From: Planctomycetota bacterium
Lineage (GTDB): Bacteria; Planctomycetota; UBA1135; GCA-002686595
Direction: 5' to 3'
Length of the DNA stretch: 8,132 nucleotides
Assembly: GCA_021776885.1 (NCBI GenBank)
Contig: JAJFFA010000785.1
Coordinates: forward strand, 1 to 8,132
A program made the position numbers and the translations under genes. The notes beneath the pieces were generated by a model, which was not told where the DNA came from, did no database searches, and saw only the letters and a list, made by a program, of their open reading frames with translations. Positions 1 to 5,824 of this stretch are shown here, one piece after another. Every line of letters begins with the position of its first letter. The first letter of the stretch is position 1.

Positions 1-1468
1 CGACGGAGAGGGGCGCCAGGCCGGCGTCGGACTGGAGCTCGCGCAGAACAGCCCGCAGGGCGGCGACGTCCGCGGGGGGCAGGCCGTAGCCCGCGCTCCC
101 CGGCGTTCCGACCAGGCAGCCGCGGGCCGCGTCCGGATCGAGCTGCGCCAGGGGCGCCGCGGCCGGGGGCCCTAGTGACGCCGGGGACGTCGGGGACGTC
201 GCGCCCGGGGCCGCGTGGCAGGCGTTGCAGCCGGCCTCGACGAAGTGCAGTGCGCCCGCGCGGGCCAGGGCCGGATCTGCGCGGAAGGGGGCTGCGCCCG
301 GGGGCGCGAAGGCCAGGCCCCGGTGGCCCAGGACGGCGCTCGTCAGGGGGCCCTCGTCGAGGCCCGGTCCGCTCCAGGTGACGCACAGCTCTTCACCACC
401 GCCCGCCTCGAAGAAGAGCAGCTCGAGGGCATGCGTGCCCGCGCTCAGCTCAACCTGGCCCGAGAGCGCGCTCGGCGCGTGGTGTCCGTCATGGTCGACG
501 ACGAGGGCGCCGTCGAGGGATAGGCGCGAGCCGTCGTCGGACTCGAGGGTGAAGGTGTAGGTCCCGGCCCGGGCCAGCTCGAGGTTGCCGCGGAAGCGGA
601 AGCCGAAGGCGTCGTCGGGGTGGGGGGGCAGGACGCAGAGGTCCGTCGCCGAGCCGCTGGCCACCGGGGTCAGCAGCGCCATGTCGTCGACCGAATTGAA
701 GCTGCCCTCGAAGCGTTCCCAGGCGAGCCCCGGCTGCCCCGGGAGCTGCTGCGCCTGGTCGCGCAGCAGGAACAAGGCCAGGACCTGGGCCTCGCCCTCG
801 TCGCGAACCAGGGCGGGCATGCGCCCCGAGGGCCGGCGTGCCAGGGGATCGAGCAGGAAGGCGGTCAGGGCCCTGGGCGTGGTGCGCCGGGACAGTCCGG
901 CGAGGGAGACCGTGGGGGCGGGCAAGGTGCCCGGCGGGATCCAGCGCTCGTCGTCCGCGCCCCCGGCGTCGCCTGCGTCCTCGGCCCCGTCGAGCTGCGG
1001 GCCGTGGCAGGCCACGCAGCCGATGGTGTGGAAGAGTTCGTCCCCCGCGTCGATGTCGTGCTCGCCAGCGGCCTCGGGCGCGAAGTCTCCGTCCGCGGCC
1101 AGGTAGTGGGTCAGGGCCTCGATCGCCGCGTCGTCTCCGAAGAGCACGTCGGGCATCGAGCTGCCTGGCTTCTGTTCCCGCGGGCCGGCGAGCCAGTCCC
1201 CGATGGCCCTGGCGGGCATGCGCTCGCCGATCCCCGCCAGGCTCGGAGCCATCTTCGGCGCCAGCCGCGCCTCGAGGCTCGGCTGTGCCGCATGGCAGCG
1301 CGTGCAGCCGAGCTCCCCCAGCAGCTCTTCCCCGCGGGGCAAAGGGGAGGAGGCCAGCTCGCCCTCGGACGAGGCAGTCCCGGCGGGGGCACCCGCTGCC
1401 GCGTTCGGCAAGACAGCACCCGCGGCAGGAAGCAGAGCGACGAGCGACGGCACGAACGACGACAGCAT
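1..1468 (-). CDS. Exported triple-haem c-type cytochrome with internal PA14 domain (3' end outside window)
   Basis: Translation on the minus strand from the ATG at 1468 runs open for 489 residues to the window edge, so the C-terminus is missing. Three CxxCH haem-attachment motifs are visible: CTRCH (55-59), CVACH (151-155) and CNACH (414-418). The first two cytochrome modules are each followed by a likely axial methionine (SSMPD, Met105; SGRMP, Met217). Between haems 2 and 3 lies a PA14-type beta domain (about 250-385), seen in TYTFTLESDDGSRLSLDG and the following VVDHDGHH (Asp311, Asp312, Asp325, Asp327), and in the later VTWSGPG. The N-terminus is a signal-peptide-like hydrophobic stretch (VPSLVALLPAAGAV), so the protein should act in the periplasm or envelope as an electron carrier, with PA14 perhaps binding carbohydrate. 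An in-frame GTG at 1489 would add seven residues (MRLRSPT) and give the signal peptide a basic start; neither start has a strong ribosome site. PA14-cytochrome fusions are known from planctomycetes and relatives. The substrate and electron partner are unknown. Confidence 0.88.
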   Translation of the reverse strand, partial: MLSSFVPSLVALLPAAGAVLPNAAAGAPAGTASSEGELASSPLPRGEELLGELGCTRCHAAQPSLEARLAPKMAPSLAGIGERMPARAIGDWLAGPREQKPGSSMPDVLFGDDAAIEALTHYLAADGDFAPEAAGEHDIDAGDELFHTIGCVACHGPQLDGAEDAGDAGGADDERWIPPGTLPAPTVSLAGLSRRTTPRALTAFLLDPLARRPSGRMPALVRDEGEAQVLALFLLRDQAQQLPGQPGLAWERFEGSFNSVDDMALLTPVASGSATDLCVLPPHPDDAFGFRFRGNLELARAGTYTFTLESDDGSRLSLDGALVVDHDGHHAPSALSGQVELSAGTHALELLFFEAGGGEELCVTWSGPGLDEGPLTSAVLGHRGLAFAPPGAAPFRADPALARAGALHFVEAGCNACHAAPGATSPTSPASLGPPAAAPLAQLDPDAARGCLVGTPGSAGYGLPPADVAALRAVLRELQSDAGLAPLSV

Positions 1469-1532
1469 GGTGGGGGACCGTAGCCGCACGGGACGAACAC
1501 CGCCAGGTTCCGACCGCCCTCCCGCGAGCGGG

Positions 1533-1570
1533 GTAGTTTTCTGTTGCCGGGACGCAGCCGGCCCTGTCAA
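1533..1570 (-). promoter_or_regulatory. Possible promoter of the cytochrome gene (-35-like TTGACA)
   Basis: On the minus strand, 1570-1565 reads exactly TTGACA, the sigma-70 -35 consensus, inside the spacer and pointing at the cytochrome gene. At the usual 17-base spacing the hexamer is GCAACA, a poor -10. The nearest A-rich tract (CAGAAAACTAC, 1543-1533) is too far for a standard promoter. Only the -35 match is good, so it could be chance or part of another sigma factor's promoter. Confidence 0.25.
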
Positions 1571-1592
1571 AACCCCGATCCCCCGACTTTCC

Positions 1593-2012
1593 TTGATCGA
1601 GATCCAGTTCCCAGCCCGAACCCATGCCGGCCTGGGCACGATCCGTGGCCAGGTCCTCCTCGATCCCGACGGCCCCACCCCGGCCCGCCGCCTGGTCCTG
1701 ACCGTCTGCGCCCTGCGCGAAGAGCGCCCGGCCCTGCGCTGGCGCGGCACCCCGGTCGCCGTCTGCCAGGAGCACACCACCCTGGCCGGCGCGCGGGTCT
1801 TCGGAGGAGCCGAATACCCCTTCCAGATCGACCTCCCCGTCCTGACGGAACCCCGCGAGGGCCCCTTCGCCCGAGCCCTCCTGCGCACCCTGGCCGCCCT
1901 GCGCCTGGCTCCCTACCGCGGCCCCCTCGACTACGAATTCACCGCCCGCCTCGAGGGCACCAAGCCCCCCCTGCAGGCCAGGAAAAAGCTGCGCCGCGGC
2001 GACGCCGCCTAG
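1593..2012 (+). CDS. Small protein of unknown function, possibly arrestin-like beta-sandwich, TTG start
   Basis: The open frame ending at TAG 2010-2012 has G/C-ending codons typical of its neighbours. Its protein pattern of short hydrophobic strands separated by Gly/Pro turns looks real. No ATG lies in this frame outside the cytochrome gene; the most sensible start is the TTG at 1593, giving 139 residues beginning MIEIQFPARTHAGLG. No clear ribosome site precedes it. The order of elements is a first strand with GTIRGQVLLD (15-24), a strand RRLVLTVCALREE (32-44), a strand with TLAGARVF (63-70), FQIDLPV (77-83), and a final LDYEFTARLEG (112-122). This loosely resembles the N-terminal half of arrestin/SpoOM-type proteins (ligand-binding scaffold proteins), but at half the usual length and without a diagnostic motif. 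It has no signal peptide, so it is probably cytoplasmic. It diverges from the cytochrome gene and converges on moaA, so it is probably transcribed alone. Function unknown; the fold call is a guess. Confidence 0.62.
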   Translation: MIEIQFPARTHAGLGTIRGQVLLDPDGPTPARRLVLTVCALREERPALRWRGTPVAVCQEHTTLAGARVFGGAEYPFQIDLPVLTEPREGPFARALLRTLAALRLAPYRGPLDYEFTARLEGTKPPLQARKKLRRGDAA

Positions 2013-2017
2013 CCGAC

Positions 2018-3061
2018 TCACCCCCCCCGCGTATGCATCTCCAGGTGCGGATCCCTCGCCAGCTCCTGCGCATCCGCCAGCCGCCCGCGCCCCTCCATCC
2101 CGAGGCGCTCCTCCGCCCCGCGATCGCTGCGCCCGCTCCAGCGCGCGCGCAGCAACTCGGCCACGTCCTGCGCGCCCGCGCCCGCGCGCAGCGGCGTCGC
2201 CAGGTCCAGGCCTTCGCGTGCGTAGAGGCAGGTGAAGAAGTGCCCGTCCGCCGTCAGCCGCGCGCGGTCACAGGCGCCGCAGAAGGGCTGCGTCGTCGAG
2301 GCGATCACGCCGAAGCGCGTGCCGTCCTGGAGGGCGTAGCGCTGCGCCGGCGCTGACCCGCGCCGCTCCGCGTCGACCTCGTGCACGGGGCCGAAGGCCG
2401 CCTCGATGCGGGCCAGGATCTCCTCCCGCGGCAGCACGGCCTCCCGCGACCAGCGCGTCGCCCCGCCCACGTCCATGTACTCGATGAAGCGCAACTCGTG
2501 GCCGCCGTCGCGGGCGAAGTCGAGCAGCTCGGCCAGCTCGTCGTCGTTCTCGCCGCGCAGCACGACGGTGTTCAGCTTGATGCCCTCGAAGCCGGCGCGG
2601 CTGGCGGCCTCGATGCCGGCCAGGGCCTGCTCCAGGGCATCCCGGCGGGTCAGGGCGCGGTAGCGCTCGCTGCGCAGGGTATCGAGGCTGATCGTCAGGC
2701 GGCCGAGCCCGGCCTCGCGCAGGAAGGCGGCCTCAGCCGCCAGGCCCACGGCGTTGGTCGTCAGCGCCAGGTCGTCGAGCGCGGGGTGCGCGGCGAGCAT
2801 GCGCACGAGCACGGGCAGGTCGCGGCGCAGGAGCGGCTCGCCACCCGTCAGGCGCACCTCGTGCACACCGAGCCGCGTGAACGCGTCGACCAGGGTCGTG
2901 ATCTCTTCGAAAGAGAGGATCGCGCTGCGCGGCAGCCACTTGTACTCCTCCTCCGGCATGCAGTACCCGCAGCGCAGGTTGCAGCGATCGGTGACCGAGA
3001 TGCGCAATTTGCGCAGGGGTCGATCGAGACGGTCGAGGGGGGATTCGCTGGGCGTAGGCAT
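2018..3061 (-). CDS. moaA: GTP 3',8-cyclase MoaA (molybdenum cofactor biosynthesis, radical SAM)
   Basis: MoaA catalyses the first step of molybdenum cofactor synthesis in the cytoplasm. It converts GTP to 3',8-cyclo-7,8-dihydro-GTP, which MoaC turns into cyclic pyranopterin monophosphate. The 347-residue product has normal family length. The N-terminal radical-SAM cluster motif is C27-x3-C31-x2-C34 (DRCNLRCGYC), followed by RLTGGEPLLRRD for SAM binding, TTNAVGL and TISLDTL. The second, substrate-binding 4Fe-4S site that defines MoaA within the radical SAM family is present as C261-x2-C264-x13-C278 (FCGACDRARLTADGHFFTC), with the GTP-contacting Arg266 and Arg268. The protein ends in Gly-Gly (HTRGG), the conserved C-terminal tail needed for catalysis. 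The ATG at 3061 is the only reasonable start, although no strong ribosome site precedes it. The gene stands alone here: no moaC, moaB, moeA or molybdate transport gene is in the window. It is divergent from the AAA+/VWA operon and its promoter probably lies in the 69-base spacer. Confidence 0.97.
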   Translation of the reverse strand: MPTPSESPLDRLDRPLRKLRISVTDRCNLRCGYCMPEEEYKWLPRSAILSFEEITTLVDAFTRLGVHEVRLTGGEPLLRRDLPVLVRMLAAHPALDDLALTTNAVGLAAEAAFLREAGLGRLTISLDTLRSERYRALTRRDALEQALAGIEAASRAGFEGIKLNTVVLRGENDDELAELLDFARDGGHELRFIEYMDVGGATRWSREAVLPREEILARIEAAFGPVHEVDAERRGSAPAQRYALQDGTRFGVIASTTQPFCGACDRARLTADGHFFTCLYAREGLDLATPLRAGAGAQDVAELLRARWSGRSDRGAEERLGMEGRGRLADAQELARDPHLEMHTRGG

Positions 3062-3084
3062 GGAGTCCGAGGGTCGAACAGTCC

Positions 3085-3092
3085 ACTATACT
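3085..3092. promoter_or_regulatory. Shared -10-like element between divergent moaA and AAA+ gene
   Basis: The octamer ACTATACT sits in the middle of the 69-base spacer. Read on the plus strand it contains TATACT (3087-3092), five of six matches to the sigma-70 -10 box, about 38 bases before the AAA+ start codon. Read on the minus strand it contains TATAGT (3090-3085), also five of six, about 24 bases before the moaA start. Neither direction has a good -35 hexamer at 16-18 bases. It is one of very few AT-rich octamers in this GC-rich window, which favours a functional role. Confidence 0.42.
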
Positions 3093-3130
3093 CGCCCGGC
3101 TGCGTCTCCTTACACACCGGGCCCGACACC

Positions 3131-4618
3131 ATGATTCCCAGCCCCGATCTGCCCCACACCCTGGGCGCCCTGCGTGCCAGCGACTGGCGCTCGAAGACCG
3201 TTCACAGCGAGCTACGGGACAACCTGATCGCCCGCCTGCGCTCCGGCGAGCCCGTCTTCCCCGGCATCGTCGGCTTCGAGCGCACGGTCGTCCCGGAGAT
3301 CAGCCAGGCGCTCCTCTCCGGGCACAACTTCATCCTGCTCGGCCTGCGCGGCCAGGCCAAGACCCGCATCCTGCGCAGCCTGCCGCGCCTGCTCGACGAG
3401 TGGATCCCGGCCGTCGACGGCTGCGAGATCCGCGACGACCCCCTGAAGCCCCTGTGCGCGGCCTGCCACCGGCGGCTGGCCGAGCTCGGCGACGACCTGC
3501 CCGTGCGCTGGGTCGGGCGCGACGAGCGCTACTGCGAGAAGCTGGCCACCCCGGACGTCACCGTCGCCGACCTGATCGGCGACCTCGATCCGATCAAGGC
3601 CGCGACCCGACGCCTCGAGCTGGCCGACCCCGAGGTCATTCACTTCGGCCTGATCCCGCGCAGCAACCGCGGAATCTTCGCCGTCAACGAGCTGCCCGAC
3701 CTCTCGGGCCGCATCCAGGTCGCGCTGTTCAATCTGCTCGAGGAGGGCGACGTGCAGATCCGCGGCTTCCCGGTGCGCCTGCCCCTCGACCTGTCCCTCG
3801 TGTTCTCCGCCAACCCCGAGGACTACACCAGCCGCGGCAACATCATTACGCCCCTGCGCGACCGCATCGCATCCCAGATCCTGACCCATTATCCGGAGAG
3901 CCTCGAGGACGCCCTGGCGATCACCGAGCAGGAGGCCTGGACCGAGCGCGAGGGCGGTGTGCCGGTGCACGTCCCCGAGTACGTGCGCGTCCTGATCGAG
4001 GAGGTGGCCTTCCAGGCCCGCAAGAGTGACTTCGTCGACCAGCGCTCGGGGGTCAGCGCGCGCATGACCATCTCGCTGCTCGAGAACGTCGTCTCCGCCG
4101 CCGAGCGCCGCGGGATTCTGTGCGACGAGTCTCCGACCGTGGCACGACCCAGCGACCTGTTCGCCGCCCTGGCCGCGATCTGCGGCAAGATCGAACTCGT
4201 CTACGACGGCGAACGCGAGGGCGTGGCCCAGGTCGCGCGGGTCCTGATCGGGAAGGCCGTCACCCAGGTCTTCGACGCGCGCTTCCCCGACGCCTACCAG
4301 CGCGGCGAAGAGGCCCTGAAGTCCGGCGAACCCTCGGTCTACGCCGACGTCCTGGCCTGGTTCGGCGCCGAGCACACGGTCGACGTCACCAGCGACCTCT
4401 CGAGCCGCGAGCTCTACGAGCGCCTGGCCGCCATCCCCGGCCTCGAGGACCTGGCGCGGCGCTTCCTCGAGCCCCAGGGCGAGGCCGAGATGGCCGCCGC
4501 CATGGAGTTCGTCCTGGAGGGCCTGCACCAGGGCTCGCTGCTGGCCAAGGAAGACCTGGGTCGCTCGCGCTCCTACCGCGACATGCTGGCCGAGATGGCC
4601 GAGAGCCTGGAACGCTAG
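3131..4618 (+). CDS. MoxR/ChlI-like AAA+ ATPase with four-cysteine insertion
   Basis: The 495-residue cytoplasmic protein is an AAA+ ATPase of the magnesium-chelatase-I/MoxR class, often annotated 'magnesium chelatase' or 'sigma-54 interacting'. It should act as a ring-forming motor with the downstream VWA protein. Visible elements in order: Walker A GLRGQAKT (71-78; the MoxR-type GxxGxAKT), an insertion with C98, C109-x2-C112 and C135, the motif EKLATPDVTVADLIGDLDPIKA (136-157), the Walker B region GIFAVNELPDL (181-191), helix-2-type text ERxDVQIRG-like (GDVQIRGFPVRLPLDL), sensor 1 FSANPEDYTSRG (Asn228), an arginine-finger candidate LRDR (243-245), and a sensor-2-like SGVSARM (Arg311). A helical tail of about 170 residues follows. 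Walker B carries Asn186 where most AAA+ proteins have Asp; I recall NELPDL as usual in this subfamily, so the enzyme is probably active. The ATG at 3131 is chosen because the reading frame upstream of it is antisense to moaA. No strong ribosome site is seen. No chelatase large subunit is nearby, so true Mg-porphyrin chelation is unlikely. Confidence 0.94.
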   Translation: MIPSPDLPHTLGALRASDWRSKTVHSELRDNLIARLRSGEPVFPGIVGFERTVVPEISQALLSGHNFILLGLRGQAKTRILRSLPRLLDEWIPAVDGCEIRDDPLKPLCAACHRRLAELGDDLPVRWVGRDERYCEKLATPDVTVADLIGDLDPIKAATRRLELADPEVIHFGLIPRSNRGIFAVNELPDLSGRIQVALFNLLEEGDVQIRGFPVRLPLDLSLVFSANPEDYTSRGNIITPLRDRIASQILTHYPESLEDALAITEQEAWTEREGGVPVHVPEYVRVLIEEVAFQARKSDFVDQRSGVSARMTISLLENVVSAAERRGILCDESPTVARPSDLFAALAAICGKIELVYDGEREGVAQVARVLIGKAVTQVFDARFPDAYQRGEEALKSGEPSVYADVLAWFGAEHTVDVTSDLSSRELYERLAAIPGLEDLARRFLEPQGEAEMAAAMEFVLEGLHQGSLLAKEDLGRSRSYRDMLAEMAESLER

Positions 4619-4634
4619 CCCGGGCTGGCCGATC

Positions 4635-5741
4635 ATGGACTTTCGCTTCTCGGCCTTCGACCCCGAGGCCCTCGCCAAGGACGAGCTGCTGCAGCGCCTG
4701 GCGCACCTCTTTCGCGAGCTCTTGCTGCGCACGGCGGGGGACGTGGGCGACGCCCTGGGCTGGCTGGACGAGCTCGCCCAGCGGCACGGGTTGTGGAGGC
4801 ACGGCCTCGACCGCGAGGCCTTCGAGCGCTGGTTGAAGCAGAAGGAGCAGATCGCCGGCGGCCCGGGTGGCACCCTGCGCCTGACCCACAGCGGCACCCG
4901 CGCCCTGCGCCGCGAGTCCCTCGAGGCGGTGTTCTCCTCCCTCGAGCGCGACGTTGGCGGCGAGCACCGCGTGGCCGCCCCGGGACCCGGCCTCGAGCGC
5001 CTGCCCGAGACGCGCCCCTGGGCCTTCGGGGACACCCTCGACGCCCTCGACGCCAACGCCACCCTGCGCAACGCCCTGATGAACACGTTCGCCCGCGGCT
5101 CGAGCGAGCTCGAGATCCGCGAGGATGACCTCGAGGTGCACGAGACCGAGCACCTGTCGTCCTGCGCCAGCGTGCTCCTGATCGACATCAGCCACTCGAT
5201 GGTGCTGTACGGCGAGGACCGCATCTCCCCCGCGCGCAAGGTCGCCCTGGCCCTGGTCGAGATGATCCGCACGCGCTTCCCCAAGGACCGCGTGTTCGTG
5301 GCGACCTTCGGCGACGAGGCGCGCGAGGTGGCCATCGAGGACCTGCCGTACCTCGACGTCGGCCCGTTCCATACCAATACCCGGGGGGCCCTGCGCCTCG
5401 CGCGCGAGCTGCTGCGCAAGGAGCGCCGCGCCAATCGCCAGATCTTCATGGTGACCGACGGCAAGCCGTCGGCCCTGACCGAGCGCAACGGGACGATCTA
5501 CAAGAACCCCTTCGGCCTCGACCGCAGGATCGTCGCGCGCACCCTGGACGAGGCCAGCGCCTGCCGCCGCGACGGGATCCAGCTCTCGACCTTCATGCTG
5601 ACCAGCGACCCGACCCTGGTCGGCTTCGTCGAGGAGATGACCGCGGCGGCCCACGGCCGCGCGTACTTCTCCCGCCCCGATGACCTCGGCAGCTTCCTGT
5701 TCGTCGACTACATCAAGAACCGCCGGCGGCACGTGCGCTGA
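4635..5741 (+). CDS. VWA-domain (MIDAS) partner of the AAA+ ATPase
   Basis: The 368-residue protein has an N-terminal helical region (about 1-150) and a C-terminal von Willebrand factor A domain (about 178-368). The metal-ion-dependent adhesion site is complete: DISHS (Asp184, Ser186, Ser188), the threonine in HTNT (247/249), and TDG (Asp275). It should therefore bind Mg2+ or Mn2+ and, through it, an acidic residue of a partner. There is no signal peptide or membrane segment, so it is cytoplasmic. It begins 16 bases after the AAA+ stop codon on the same strand, so the two are co-transcribed and probably translationally linked. Family knowledge: MoxR/ChlI ATPases commonly work with a VWA protein encoded next door (ChlD, NorD, CbbO, CoxE), the VWA protein recognising the client. 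Here the client is unknown. The pre-MIDAS sequence RNALMNTFARGSSELEIRED is typical of the VWA partners of this AAA+ subfamily as I recall them. The ATG at 4635 has only weak ribosome-site character. Confidence 0.94.
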   Translation: MDFRFSAFDPEALAKDELLQRLAHLFRELLLRTAGDVGDALGWLDELAQRHGLWRHGLDREAFERWLKQKEQIAGGPGGTLRLTHSGTRALRRESLEAVFSSLERDVGGEHRVAAPGPGLERLPETRPWAFGDTLDALDANATLRNALMNTFARGSSELEIREDDLEVHETEHLSSCASVLLIDISHSMVLYGEDRISPARKVALALVEMIRTRFPKDRVFVATFGDEAREVAIEDLPYLDVGPFHTNTRGALRLARELLRKERRANRQIFMVTDGKPSALTERNGTIYKNPFGLDRRIVARTLDEASACRRDGIQLSTFMLTSDPTLVGFVEEMTAAAHGRAYFSRPDDLGSFLFVDYIKNRRRHVR

Positions 5742-5753
5742 GCGCAAACGCTC
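5740..5753 (+). other. Short stem-loop at the end of the AAA+/VWA operon
   Basis: GAGCG-CAAA-CGCTC can form a 5-bp stem with a 4-base loop, beginning in the stop codon of the VWA gene. No T-run follows, so it is not a standard intrinsic terminator. It might stabilise the 3' end of the transcript or mark a Rho-dependent end. It may also be chance in GC-rich DNA. Confidence 0.25.
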
Positions 5754-5791
5754 TCCCGGCAGGGGCACAGATTCGGAACACTGCCGCGGCG

Positions 5792-5801
5792 GACGATCGT
5801 C
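5792..5801. promoter_or_regulatory. Perfect 10-base palindrome upstream of the secreted-protein gene
   Basis: GACGATCGTC lies 23 bases before the start codon at 5825, in the 83-base spacer after the VWA gene. A perfect palindrome here could be half or all of a repressor operator. It is followed by TACGAT (5802-5807), a weak -10-like hexamer that would put the transcript start almost on the ribosome site. No second copy is obvious in the other spacers. Confidence 0.22.
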
Positions 5802-5813
5802 TACGATTCCATT

Positions 5814-5818
5814 GGAGG
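5814..5818 (+). promoter_or_regulatory. Shine-Dalgarno sequence fixing the start of the choice-of-anchor B gene
   Basis: GGAGG, inside ATTGGAGGAACCG, lies 6 bases before the ATG at 5825. It is the only near-perfect ribosome site before any gene in this window. It selects this ATG as the start and suggests stronger translation than for the neighbouring genes. Confidence 0.75.
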
Positions 5819-5824
5819 AACCGA

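Noticed and set aside
182..199. Tandem GGGGACGTC-like 9-base repeat
   Set aside because: Two copies only, encoding a Thr-Ser-Pro linker after haem 3; ordinary low-complexity linker, not a repeat element.
1521..1532. CCCG-CGAG-CGGG followed by GTAGTTTT, a possible terminator in the divergent spacer
   Set aside because: The stem is only 4 bp and lies between two genes that both point away from it, so there is no transcript for it to end.
489..2021. Long minus-strand open frame of about 510 codons crossing the cytochrome gene and the small plus-strand gene
   Set aside because: It runs in a different frame from the haem-motif frame, gives Arg/Gly/Ala-rich low-complexity protein and lies antisense to the small gene; typical of GC-rich shadow frames.
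2381..3130. Upstream extension of the AAA+ frame across the moaA region
   Set aside because: This part is antisense to the well-supported moaA gene and has no AAA+ similarity; the AAA+ protein starts at the ATG at 3131.
3212..5488. Minus-strand open frame of 758 codons opposite the AAA+ and VWA genes
   Set aside because: It is the mirror of two motif-complete plus-strand genes and its product shows no domain signature.
3131..5741. True magnesium chelatase (bchI/bchD) of bacteriochlorophyll synthesis
   Set aside because: No H subunit or pigment genes nearby, the ATPase has an atypical Cys insertion and Walker B, and the VWA protein lacks the AAA-like half of ChlD.
4386..5768. Minus-strand open frame of 460 codons opposite the VWA gene
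   Set aside because: Gly/Ala/Val/Glu-rich shadow of the VWA coding sequence; no motif or plausible regulatory signals.
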